Positions 44,115 through 53,059 of a stretch of DNA of 64,000 nucleotides are shown here, one piece after another. The stretch spans positions 124,001 through 188,000 of the forward strand of contig NZ_JABFDF010000007.1 of assembly GCF_013403985.1 (NCBI RefSeq), in the 5' to 3' direction. Both the position numbers and the translations under genes were made by a program. The stretch is from Winogradskyella ludwigii (GTDB taxonomy: Bacteria > Bacteroidota > Bacteroidia > Flavobacteriales > Flavobacteriaceae). Position 1 is the stretch's first letter, and each line of letters begins with the position of its first letter. Under the pieces are notes generated by a model that did no database searches, had not been told where the DNA came from, and saw only the letters and a list, made by a program, of their open reading frames with translations.

Positions 44115-46004
44115 TTAATTATGGAAATAAATGTTATCTAAGTAAACATCCCCATTTCCATCAAATTTTAATTGAATAATATCTGCAAGATCTACAGGAT
44201 TAAAATCAGCTAATGGAATTTCTAAACTTACCCAACCAGAAGTTGTAGGCACTGTTAGAGCTTTAGCCTTCTCAACTGGCCCAGAACTTATTAAAAAAGC
44301 ATTGAGTGCTGTAGAGTTTGCTGTGAAATAATCGATGTGCAAATGCGTCATTCCAGATACATCTTGGGTAGTACCCAATTGAAGACCTTGATAATCTAAG
44401 CCTGCATATTTTAACGTATTATTACCTACAACAGATTCTTGTGTAACTACAGTACCTTGTCCCCAATCAGGGTTTAATTCAGAACCTGCTACATTAGCAT
44501 AAGCATCACTAAAAACTGAAATTACGTTAGCTTCTGGTAAAGTTGGTGTAGGTGCTGCCTCAGAAGGCACCGCAGATAATTCATAAAAATATATATTATC
44601 TACAAAAACATCTGTAATCGTTGCGTCAGAAATAAATACCACTTGAGCCAAATTTGATCTACTTGTTAAAGCAGCAAAATCTGAGATTGGAACATCTATA
44701 CTCACCCAATTATCTGCTACTAAAGTCGTATTAGTTAATGTTAATTGGTCTGCAGAATCATCAGTACCACCAAACGCATTGTCTGCTCCAATATCCTGAA
44801 GTTTGACTTGTAAATAATCTCCTGAGCCAATATTACCTTGCACTTGAATATCTACATGAAAATGCGTCATTTGAGATACATCAATCGTTGATACATCTAC
44901 AGCAAATTGAACTCCAACAAAGTTAAGTTCTGTATATTTTATAATATTATCACCATCAACCTCAATATCATCCTGGCCTTGTGTGGTTTGATAAGGAGCC
45001 CAATACCCATTGTAATAGTCTACAGGTTCGTTTGTATAAGCGTCACTAAAAATTGAAATAACATTCGTGGCATTTACGGTAGGCACCGGAGCTGGACTAA
45101 AACTACCTAAAGATGTAATATTTAAAGATCCATCCGCATCTACTCCATCTAGAGTGGCCGTTATTATTGCTTCACCACCACCAACTATTGAAACTACTCC
45201 TAATTCATTGACTGTTGCAACACTAATATTTGAAGATGTAAAAGCAAAATAATTTGGTGCTGCTTCTACTGTTTGATCAATACCAGACGCTAAATGATAG
45301 GTTTGTGTAAGACCTGTTAATTCAATTGTTGCACCTGTAAAAGTTTCCTCAGCTTGATTGTTACCAAATAAAATTGCTGGTCTTGGTTGAGCTACTGTTC
45401 CAAGGTTTTCAAATTGAATATCATCGAACCAAACCACATAACCGGAACCACCTGTTGCTTGTGTACCTGCAGCATACCAAAACACACCACGCTCTTCTGT
45501 TAATTTAGAAGGATCGGGAATAGGGATTGTATACTTTGCCCAGTTAGTTCCTACACTTAAATCACTAGCATTGACCTGAAATTTGTTTTCTAAAAAATCC
45601 TGTCCAAAACCAACAGCATCTACACTAACTCCTTGAGATGCTTTTGCCCAAAATGTTAATGCGTCATACCCAGATAAATCTCTTCCGGCTCCATCTATTC
45701 TTAAAATAGCACCTGCATAATTACCTGTTGGGTCATTTGAATTAGGTACATCTATACGGTAAGACGATGAGCTATCATAACCTTCTTCAGTGTCTACTGA
45801 GAATGCATCTAATTTTGAACCTTCAAAAGGAAAATAAAAATTACTTCCCATAGATATAAAGTCATCAATAAATACTTGACCAACCTTTGCGAAAGTTGCA
45901 GGTACAGCATCATCAGTAAGATCTCTTTCACATCCTAATGTTAGTGTTAAAACCAACCCTAAAACGAATGCTCTTTTAATTTTAATTAATCTTTTATTTT
46001 TCAT
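44115..46004 (-). CDS. Multi-domain surface lipoprotein, putative beta-glucan-binding protein
   Basis: 629 residues. Lipobox LTLGC (Cys25). Domains: an N-terminal jelly-roll-like domain (about 45-200, with FYFPFEGSKLDAFSVD and VVWFDDIQFENLG), a bacterial Ig-like (Big_2-type) domain (about 215-300), and two copies of a ~150-residue module (about 312-475, NVISIFSDAYTNEPVD ... VFVDNIYFYE; about 490-629, NVISVFSDAYANVAGS ... VYLDNIYFHN). The same module occurs twice in the T9SS protein at 32552-34120. No catalytic residues are seen. It fits the role of a surface glycan-binding protein replacing SusD. It is 12 nt downstream of the hydrolase-barrel gene and 36 nt upstream of GH16. Confidence 0.82.
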   Translation of the reverse strand: MKNKRLIKIKRAFVLGLVLTLTLGCERDLTDDAVPATFAKVGQVFIDDFISMGSNFYFPFEGSKLDAFSVDTEEGYDSSSSYRIDVPNSNDPTGNYAGAILRIDGAGRDLSGYDALTFWAKASQGVSVDAVGFGQDFLENKFQVNASDLSVGTNWAKYTIPIPDPSKLTEERGVFWYAAGTQATGGSGYVVWFDDIQFENLGTVAQPRPAILFGNNQAEETFTGATIELTGLTQTYHLASGIDQTVEAAPNYFAFTSSNISVATVNELGVVSIVGGGEAIITATLDGVDADGSLNITSLGSFSPAPVPTVNATNVISIFSDAYTNEPVDYYNGYWAPYQTTQGQDDIEVDGDNIIKYTELNFVGVQFAVDVSTIDVSQMTHFHVDIQVQGNIGSGDYLQVKLQDIGADNAFGGTDDSADQLTLTNTTLVADNWVSIDVPISDFAALTSRSNLAQVVFISDATITDVFVDNIYFYELSAVPSEAAPTPTLPEANVISVFSDAYANVAGSELNPDWGQGTVVTQESVVGNNTLKYAGLDYQGLQLGTTQDVSGMTHLHIDYFTANSTALNAFLISSGPVEKAKALTVPTTSGWVSLEIPLADFNPVDLADIIQLKFDGNGDVYLDNIYFHN

Positions 46005-46016
46005 TTTTCGCTTTTT

Positions 46017-49000
46017 TTATTTTCCAATATTAATATGCACATACGTTCTAATCTCCCATTCCGAACCGTCAGGGAACCCAACAGGACTTATAGGTGCAAC
46101 TTCAAATTCTGATGCTGCCAAAGGAGAATATCTTGGCGAATTAGCATCAAGTGAACGCCAAGTTCCTCTTATACCAACTCTAGTACTTGGTAAGATGAAC
46201 CAATCTGGTTTTCCTAATGACGTAGAAACATCTAGCATTAACTGTACTGGATACGTTAGGTTAAAATCTTTATGGTAATCAAAAGGTCCCCAATCATTAA
46301 TTTTGACATGTGTTTCAACTTTCATATTATTATAAATCATTCTTACATCTCCACCAAATCTCTTAATCAATCTGTCACTATCACCATTTGCCTGACCGTT
46401 ACCATAGTAGAAATTTCCAATAAGCCCTAGATTTGGAGTTAACTTAGAAACCATTCTTGTGCTTGCCTCCCATAAATCTTCTGCTGGTGCAGACTCTGCA
46501 AATGCAAAGAATTGTCGATTAGCTAAGAAACCAATATGTGCATCTTGCTGTGTAGGAAGGTGACGATAAACAAAACCAAGATTCATTGCGAATTTAGCGT
46601 CTTCAGAACGATCATTATCCCATTCGTACATCCATGTTCCTGGTGTAGGATCGAAAGTAATTAACATTTCACCTGCCGTAGTTTCTCTATTACCTCTAAC
46701 AGCAAATGGATCTGAAATTACATTTCTTAATCTTCCCGGAGCTTCAACATCACTTGGCATTGCATCTACTAATGGTTTTTGCCATAAGAAATTAGGCGCA
46801 ATTTGAAAATCTCCAACTGTATATGTAAATCCTGCAAGGATATTAGATTGGTTTCCACTTCCGTTATCTTTTAATTTCCAACCAGTAAATGTTTGTGTTT
46901 GGTCTGCTCCTGCATTAGCAACCAGCCCCATAACAGCACCTTGAGCATAAGCATTTATTTTTCCACTTTGAAATGTAATTTTGGCCTTTCCACCCCAATT
47001 ATCTTTACTCGTCACTTTATCTTCATAAACCGTATAGTTTCCTGAACTGCCAGTTACATCTTGAAATGAACTACCATTTAAAGGACTTCCTGCCCAAATA
47101 GCTCCAGCAGTAATTCCGAACTTACCAAAATCTCTTTCTATAGCTATTGTTGCTCTCTCGGTTGGCCATGCAGGAATTATACCACTACTAACTTGATTTG
47201 CATCCAATATACGTTGTCCATTTTCATCAAATTTAAGTGACGTTTGAAGGTCTCTATGGTAAACACCAGTCATATCCCATTTTCCAACCTTACGACTGTA
47301 CTTAAGTAAAGCTGTTGGATTTGCTCCCCACCAAAGTTGAGGACCAAAAGCCGCTTTTAAACCATCTAAATCACCTTTTCCATCAATTTCTAATCCTAGA
47401 ATTTCACCACCATAAATATCTAAGTTTGGTCCATAATTTGCTTCTGGATATAGGTTGAAAAAATCGCCTTCATAAGCCCAATGATAATGACCTGTACGGT
47501 AAAAACCTCTTAAATCAAAGTCTTTAGCATTCCACTCAAATTCAGCATCATATATGTTCACTCTATTTACATCTGTAAGCGTTACTTCACCGTCATCCGA
47601 ATTTACGGTTACTGCTCTAGATCTGTTTTCATAAAAAATTTCATCTATAGGATTTCCTGCTACATTACCAACAACGTTAAAGTTTACATTGGCTCTCATA
47701 TTAGCAGCAGGATTAGCTTCAATACCAATAAAATAAGATTCCATATGATCAAACCCTAATTGATTTGGGTAAGCATCTGAATCCTCATCTATGTTATCTG
47801 GTGTTGTAATTAAACTTCCTCCAGTACTAAATGTAGAATACTCTGCAGTAAGTCTACTAATTCTTATTTTTTGAGAATCATTACCACCTAGTAATGCTTT
47901 ATCTCCCCTAGCTCTTAAAACACCATCCATTAAATTAATATTAGAAAAATAATTTCCAATAAAATCATTAGTCATATCCTCATCATAAGGATTTAATTGA
48001 TGTGCTTCTTTTAAGGTGTAATATGCTGCACGTGGATATAATGTATATAGCCCTCTCTCATTTGTTGGTCCTTTAGCGCAAATTCCAAACCATTCTTCAT
48101 TCATATTGTTACTTCCATCCTTCATATCTAAGTAGTAACCACCATTAGCCCATGATGCATTATTATCATGAACATCTAAGTTTTTGGTTTGACCAAATTT
48201 CCACCAACCGTCACTAAATTGAAATGTAAAACCACCAATAGCATTTCCAGCTTTTCCTAAACCTGCAGCATTCTCATAAATATCTTTCCAGTTATTTACC
48301 ATATAAAACGCTTGAGATTTTTGATCTTCTTGGTTTTCAAGAGCGTTAAAAGCATCAGCTCCAAACTCAGTAAACAGTATTGGTTTATTTAATTTTTCTT
48401 TAACTACTTGAAATGCATCACCGAAAGAGACACCACGATACATGTTTGTTCCATATATGTCTACGTCTTTACATTCTTCGGCAATAATATCAATGAACAA
48501 AACATCTCCATTACAAATAGCTACTGGAATAGAAGAATTGATTTCCTTCATTTTAATTGCAGCATCATTCATGAGCTTATACATTGGTCTCCCACGTTTT
48601 TCACCAACTTCTTTTCTTTTAGCTTCTTCATCCGGAAAATCCTCAGTTTCTGAACCAGCCCAGAACAAACCGTAGTTATTTTCATTTCCTAATAGAAACA
48701 TTAATAATCCAGGAGTATCCTTGTAAGTCTTTGATAATTCAGTGATTTCAGACATTAATATTTTTTGAGTTGCATCATCTCTATAATCTGTAACAGGAAC
48801 CCAACTACCATTGATAGTTAAACCATATCGTCCAAATGAATGATTAAGCATAGTATAGATACCATAGTTTTCATAGATATACGTGATCCATTTAGGCTGA
48901 ATACCTGTGTACTGTCTAATTGCATTTACGCCCATGTTTCGCAACAATCCCATTTCCGCATCTAATGCCGCTTTTATAACATCATCAGATTGTTTCCATA

Positions 49001-49184
49001 AACTGTAGTTATAATTAGTACCAATTGGCACATAACCCCAATTCATACCGTTAATCATAAAATCTTCACCATTAACTACCAATTTCATTCCGTCATCAGC
49101 TTTTAAAACTGACACTTTATTTGTTTGGCTAAAGGCAGGAATTACTAATAACAATAACATTAACCTTATTAAGTTATTTCTCAT
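46017..49184 (-). CDS. Clan GH-A glycoside hydrolase fused to an outer-membrane beta-barrel
   Basis: 1055 residues in one uninterrupted frame. A signal peptide (1-20, ending PAFSQ) is followed by a TIM-barrel hydrolase (about 28-405) with FMINGMNWGYVP, acid/base-like Glu168 in FLLGNENNYG and nucleophile-like Glu273 in ILFTEFGADAF, resembling GH2-type and related clan A catalytic domains. From about residue 415 to the end (~640 residues) the sequence switches to amphipathic strands rich in aromatic, Gly and Asn residues (MTGVYHRDLQTSLKF, ERDFGKFGITAGAIWAG, DFQIAPNFLWQKPL, FKRFGG-type turns), ending IRTYVHINIGK: a porin-like outer-membrane barrel. It is the first enzyme gene of the beta-glucan locus. 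Proposed role: surface or periplasmic trimming coupled to passage of oligosaccharides across the outer membrane. Substrate and topology are unproven. Confidence 0.78.
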   Translation of the reverse strand: MRNNLIRLMLLLLVIPAFSQTNKVSVLKADDGMKLVVNGEDFMINGMNWGYVPIGTNYNYSLWKQSDDVIKAALDAEMGLLRNMGVNAIRQYTGIQPKWITYIYENYGIYTMLNHSFGRYGLTINGSWVPVTDYRDDATQKILMSEITELSKTYKDTPGLLMFLLGNENNYGLFWAGSETEDFPDEEAKRKEVGEKRGRPMYKLMNDAAIKMKEINSSIPVAICNGDVLFIDIIAEECKDVDIYGTNMYRGVSFGDAFQVVKEKLNKPILFTEFGADAFNALENQEDQKSQAFYMVNNWKDIYENAAGLGKAGNAIGGFTFQFSDGWWKFGQTKNLDVHDNNASWANGGYYLDMKDGSNNMNEEWFGICAKGPTNERGLYTLYPRAAYYTLKEAHQLNPYDEDMTNDFIGNYFSNINLMDGVLRARGDKALLGGNDSQKIRISRLTAEYSTFSTGGSLITTPDNIDEDSDAYPNQLGFDHMESYFIGIEANPAANMRANVNFNVVGNVAGNPIDEIFYENRSRAVTVNSDDGEVTLTDVNRVNIYDAEFEWNAKDFDLRGFYRTGHYHWAYEGDFFNLYPEANYGPNLDIYGGEILGLEIDGKGDLDGLKAAFGPQLWWGANPTALLKYSRKVGKWDMTGVYHRDLQTSLKFDENGQRILDANQVSSGIIPAWPTERATIAIERDFGKFGITAGAIWAGSPLNGSSFQDVTGSSGNYTVYEDKVTSKDNWGGKAKITFQSGKINAYAQGAVMGLVANAGADQTQTFTGWKLKDNGSGNQSNILAGFTYTVGDFQIAPNFLWQKPLVDAMPSDVEAPGRLRNVISDPFAVRGNRETTAGEMLITFDPTPGTWMYEWDNDRSEDAKFAMNLGFVYRHLPTQQDAHIGFLANRQFFAFAESAPAEDLWEASTRMVSKLTPNLGLIGNFYYGNGQANGDSDRLIKRFGGDVRMIYNNMKVETHVKINDWGPFDYHKDFNLTYPVQLMLDVSTSLGKPDWFILPSTRVGIRGTWRSLDANSPRYSPLAASEFEVAPISPVGFPDGSEWEIRTYVHINIGK

Positions 49185-49352
49185 AATTATATTTTTTTGA
49201 AGTTTTAATTATGGTAATTTCTATTAACACTTATTGAAGCTTGACTGAAAACTTTCATCATTAAAATGACAGTTATGAGTGTTAAGAGATTCATTATCAT
49301 AATCTATACATGTAAATTTATACAAATTGATTCACGAATTCTCAAAAAAACG

Positions 49353-49372
49353 CTATACAAAAAACATACAAC
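49353..49372 (-). promoter_or_regulatory. Shared 16-mer plus TTGTATAG box upstream of the hydrolase-barrel gene
   Basis: ACAAAAAACATACAAC at 49357-49372 is an exact copy of 34229-34244. On the minus strand the overlapping 49353-49360 reads TTGTATAG, the core of the array at 49485-49537 in opposite orientation. About 170-190 nt upstream of the ATG. Confidence 0.5.
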
Positions 49373-49484
49373 GCAAAAAATATGACTTAAAATTGCTAAA
49401 AAAGTACAGGATCGCCCTAAATCTAAGGAATCAAAGAAATTAACTTCACCTTAACAAATATCTAGAAGACAGTTAACAAAGGAT

Positions 49485-49537
49485 TAAAAACAGGTGTTGT
49501 ATAGGTGTTGTATAGGTAAAAACAGGGCTTGTATAGG
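49485..49537. promoter_or_regulatory. TTGTATAGG direct-repeat array, candidate operator
   Basis: Three copies of a 13-mer GGkkTTGTATAGG-type box start at 49493, 49504 and 49525, i.e. 11 and 21 bp apart, one and two helical turns. The outer two copies extend to 21 nt (49485-49505 and 49517-49537) with 19 of 21 identical, both preceded by TAAAAACA. The array lies immediately 3' of the regulator stop codon and about 300 nt upstream of the hydrolase-barrel ATG. Confidence 0.6.
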
Positions 49538-49539
49538 CG

Positions 49540-52344
49540 TTACAGGTCAATAATATAATTAGATAAGCTTTGATCATGGGCCAAATCCATCTTTTTACGC
49601 AAACGATAGCGTTTAACCTCAACGCTTTTATGAGAGATGTTAAGCAGCGGTGCAATCTCTTTAGATGATAGATTTAACCTTAGATAAGCGCACAGTCTTA
49701 AATCGCTTGCTGTAATTGCTGGATGAAGTGATTTTATCTTCTTCATAAAGTCTTTGTCGACATTATTGAAGGCTTCTTCAAATAATTTCCAATCCCCTGT
49801 ATTGTTTATGCTTCGGTTAATTAACTTAATAACTTTAGCTATTTCATTTGGAGATTTACTATTAGACAACTCATCCTTAATGTTACTCAACAATTCATTA
49901 CGTTTAACCAAATTCATAGTCGCCATACCAAGCTCCCTATTTTTATTGTCAATATCTAATTGTAAATTCTTATTTTTAAACTGTATTAACTGACGTTGAT
50001 TTTCTAATTGTTCAAATTCTAATTGTCGCTCTTTCTTTTCAATTAGTTTTTGCTGTTGTTTTTTAAAGTGCCTTTTATTGTAATAATACAGCACATAAAT
50101 AAAGAGCAAGACTAATAACGCATAGACCACTATTGCAAGTGGTTTTATATACCATGGTTTATTTATTTCAAACTCATAAGACACGGTATTATTTGAAACA
50201 ATACCACCTACCATAGCTCTGACTTCGAAAACATAATCACCATGAGGAAGGTTTTTAAAGAAAGCTTGAGGATTTGAAGACCAGTCACTCCAGTTATCAT
50301 AAAAACCCGTTAACCTATACTGATATTTTGAAGATAAAAATTTACTAAAATTAGTAACACTATAATTAAATTTAATATTATTAGCTTTATTTGCTAGCGT
50401 AGAAGAACCATCCAAATCCAATGCTTTGAGATCATTCAAAACACCTCCATATTCTATACCTGTTAAATGAACACCTAAAGAATGTCCATTTACCTTATTC
50501 AAGTCTATAGTTAAATAACCTTCTGTAGTACCAATTAAATAGATATTACTCCCTAAATTAAGTATGTTTTCAAATCCAGATTTAGTTTTACGCACTTCAC
50601 TAGAAATAGGTATCGTATTAACTGTAGGCTCATTAGACAATTTACCCGGTTCCATGTAAACCATACCACTTTTTGAAAATCCCCATAACTTATTATTTTG
50701 AGAATCATTGAATAATCTCCCGGAAACATACTCATCTCCGCCAAGTAAATCACTTAATAGAGTATTCTCAGTAAACTCTTCACGCTCTGCATCGTAAACA
50801 AAAAAACCTTGTTTATTACTGTAATATATATCATTATTATATTTGGCAATGCTAGATTTAAATCCTTTTTCTTTAGGTAATTTCTTGTAATCTATAACGT
50901 TTCTAAAATCATTATCGATCAAAATTTTAAATACACCTTTATGCTCATGATTTATCAATAACTCATTAGATTCTAAAAATTCTATGTTCCTAGAAGAGAT
51001 ATTAAAACCCTCTATTTTATTTCTAATACTCCAAGTATCATCATTTTTTTCTAAAATATTTAAACCCTTATAATTCCCTTGAATTAATAAATTAGGATAA
51101 TCCTCTAACTCCTTAACTACCCAAGTTCCTATCTCACTAGAGATCTGTTCTGCAACTGATTCCTTTATGATATAAGTTCCCTTATCATGACCACAGAATA
51201 AAACACCTTTTATAAACGACAAAAACCAAACTTGTCCTGTTGTGCCTTTAATAAGCTTAAATTGTGATTCGCTATTTTTAAGCTTATAAAATAAACCCTG
51301 ATTAGTACCTAAATAACGAAAGTCTTCAGTTTCTGCTGCAGTATAAACAGTACCTAAAACACCTTGCTTATCTGTATACACTTGAAATGGAGAATTTATG
51401 TTTAAAACGTTAATGCCATTATCTAATCCAAGCCATATATTTCCATAACCATCTTCTAAAAAAGACAATACCGTATTATTACTTAATCCATCAGACTGGT
51501 CAATTGACAACAAATAATTACCCTCTTTGTCTAATTGCACAATGCCATTTGAAATAGTACCTAAGACAAAACTTCCGTCAGCTAACCTAGCACTACTGTA
51601 AATACTTAAACTTTCTAATAATTGATCTGAAGTGATATCCCATTTATTAAGCTTTCGGTTTTCAAATTTATAAAAACCATGTTCAACAGTCTGTAAGAGT
51701 AAACCCGTATCTAATTTAAAAATATTGATTAACTCATTATTATCTATATCTGCTGCGGAAATAATTAAGTTCTCGTTCCCATTTACAATCTCAAAGACTC
51801 CTATATCATTTTTTTGAAAAAAGATTGTTTCATCAACTTTAAACATTTTATTTATTCGGCTGTCTGATTCAATAATATTGAAGCTATTCTCTTCTATATT
51901 AAAAACATAAATGCGTTCAAAAGACTGAAACAAAACATAACCTTCAATATCTATTATCCCCCAAAAATCCTCATCTTCTTTTATTGCAAAATTCTGATTT
52001 TCACTGAGGGAAGCGTACTCCAATACACCCTTTTTATTCTTAGCCCAATAACCAAACCCCATATAACCACCTGAATAAATCTTATCTCCGACAGATTTAA
52101 CAGTCCTTAAAATAGCATTGTTTGGAGAATTATAAAGTGTCCATGACGCCCCATTATATTCTAACAAACCTTTATTATTTGCAACATATATAAAGTTACC
52201 TGTAGATTGTGTTATAGCCCAATTTTGATCTTCAGCTCCATAATCTTGAGGCGAAAACAATTGAATAGGAGGAATCTCTTGCGCTAGAACAACTAGTGCA
52301 AAAAACATAAAAAAACCGTAAAGACAATATTTAATTAAACTCAT
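49540..52344 (-). CDS. Membrane-spanning LuxR-type regulator with beta-propeller sensor
   Basis: 934 residues. A signal sequence (1-21, ending LAQ), a long periplasmic beta-propeller-like sensor (about 25-640, Reg_prop-type repeats such as GNIWLGLDNGINVL), a Y_Y_Y-type Ig domain (about 650-725, SKYQYRLTGFYDNWSDWS, FEVRAMVGG), a transmembrane helix (about 731-755), a coiled coil (about 758-800, KKQQQKLIEKKERQLEFEQL), and a C-terminal LuxR-type helix-turn-helix (893-919, SSKEIAPLLNISHKSVEVKR). There is no kinase or receiver domain, so it is a one-component membrane-anchored transcription factor, related in layout to SusR/HTCS proteins. It probably senses beta-glucan fragments in the periplasm and controls the downstream glucan genes. 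Confidence 0.88.
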   Translation of the reverse strand: MSLIKYCLYGFFMFFALVVLAQEIPPIQLFSPQDYGAEDQNWAITQSTGNFIYVANNKGLLEYNGASWTLYNSPNNAILRTVKSVGDKIYSGGYMGFGYWAKNKKGVLEYASLSENQNFAIKEDEDFWGIIDIEGYVLFQSFERIYVFNIEENSFNIIESDSRINKMFKVDETIFFQKNDIGVFEIVNGNENLIISAADIDNNELINIFKLDTGLLLQTVEHGFYKFENRKLNKWDITSDQLLESLSIYSSARLADGSFVLGTISNGIVQLDKEGNYLLSIDQSDGLSNNTVLSFLEDGYGNIWLGLDNGINVLNINSPFQVYTDKQGVLGTVYTAAETEDFRYLGTNQGLFYKLKNSESQFKLIKGTTGQVWFLSFIKGVLFCGHDKGTYIIKESVAEQISSEIGTWVVKELEDYPNLLIQGNYKGLNILEKNDDTWSIRNKIEGFNISSRNIEFLESNELLINHEHKGVFKILIDNDFRNVIDYKKLPKEKGFKSSIAKYNNDIYYSNKQGFFVYDAEREEFTENTLLSDLLGGDEYVSGRLFNDSQNNKLWGFSKSGMVYMEPGKLSNEPTVNTIPISSEVRKTKSGFENILNLGSNIYLIGTTEGYLTIDLNKVNGHSLGVHLTGIEYGGVLNDLKALDLDGSSTLANKANNIKFNYSVTNFSKFLSSKYQYRLTGFYDNWSDWSSNPQAFFKNLPHGDYVFEVRAMVGGIVSNNTVSYEFEINKPWYIKPLAIVVYALLVLLFIYVLYYYNKRHFKKQQQKLIEKKERQLEFEQLENQRQLIQFKNKNLQLDIDNKNRELGMATMNLVKRNELLSNIKDELSNSKSPNEIAKVIKLINRSINNTGDWKLFEEAFNNVDKDFMKKIKSLHPAITASDLRLCAYLRLNLSSKEIAPLLNISHKSVEVKRYRLRKKMDLAHDQSLSNYIIDL

Positions 52345-52929
52345 TCAGCACAATTCTACATAAAATGAATCTATCTTTCATGAAAAACAGAATTCACATT
52401 TGTTAAGGCTCTAATATAATGAAATAAGCAGACCAATAAGTCGTTGTAGTGGCAAATATTAAATCTGTATGGTAAAATGCAAAGATTAACAAGCTCTTTT
52501 TATATGAGAATTATTATCAGTTGAATTATAAGTCCGCTACTATAAAGACTAAATAAACATCTGCGCACATTCTTTATTAAATCTAACGGTTGTTTTTTGT
52601 TTTCACAAAAGAGAAATAACATTCTTATACCAGATATTTAGTTTCAAACCTATGTTTAACTAAATAATCAATGAAATAAATACAACAGCATATCACGATT
52701 AACAAACTTATTTCCTTTAAAAAACTATTTACTAAACATAAAGAACTAATGCCTATCCCATATTTTAATATAAAACAAAAGATGTAAGCGTTTAATTAAA
52801 TTGAAGAAAGGTGAAATTTATACTTTTTGATTTAAAAAAAGCACTTTTAGAAATGATGTATGCAATTTGTGTGGAACGTATATTTTTTAAACCAAAAAAG
52901 TCGAAACTTTCGTTTCGACTTTTCTTTTG
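52345..52929. other. Non-coding region between the LuxR-type regulator and the tRNA pair
   Basis: 585 nt, very AT-rich. It contains the upstream region of the regulator (minus strand; no clear TAnnTTTG box seen) and the terminator of the tRNA transcript (52896-52923). TGTAAGCGTTTAAT at 52783-52796 resembles one half of a LacI/GalR-type operator; a similar TGTAAGCG occurs at 28010. No ORF or RNA gene could be supported in the rest. Confidence 0.5.
52896..52923. terminator. Terminator downstream of the tRNA genes
   Basis: AAAAGTCGAAAC (52896-52907), loop TTTC, GTTTCGACTTTT (52912-52923): a perfect 12-bp stem. On the minus strand it is followed by a T6 run, right after tRNA-Leu. Confidence 0.85.
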
Positions 52930-53013
52930 TACTGAAGACGGGACTTGAACCCGTACGTCCTAATGGACATTGGATTTTAAGTCCAACGTGTCTACCAATT
53001 CCACCACTTCAGC
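52930..53013 (-). tRNA. tRNA-Leu (anticodon UAA)
   Basis: 84 nt with a variable arm as expected for a class II tRNA. The acceptor stem GCTGAAG/CTTCAGT closes, the anticodon arm is TTGGA-CTTAAAA-TCCAA (anticodon TAA), the T arm contains GGTTCAAGTC, and the discriminator base is A. It follows tRNA-Gly on the same strand with a 46-nt gap, so they are likely co-transcribed. Confidence 0.95.
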
Positions 53014-53059
53014 ATCTTGATTACAGACTGTAATCAAATTGGTATTTTATATAAAACAG

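Larger units (their letters stand above)
49185..49539. other. Regulatory intergenic region upstream of the hydrolase-barrel gene
   Basis: 355 nt without an ORF. It holds CTATACAA overlapping the 16-mer ACAAAAAACATACAAC (49353-49372) and a three-box direct-repeat array (49485-49537). A weak -7-like TCAATTTG can be read on the minus strand near 49323-49330, but no convincing promoter was found. It is the largest gap inside the glucan locus and so the likely control point of the operon. Confidence 0.55.

Noticed and set aside
52783..52796. LacI/GalR-type operator TGTAAGCGTTTAAT
   Set aside because: Only half of the palindrome is conserved and it lies 440 nt from the nearest locus gene; noted under the intergenic entry but not called as an operator.
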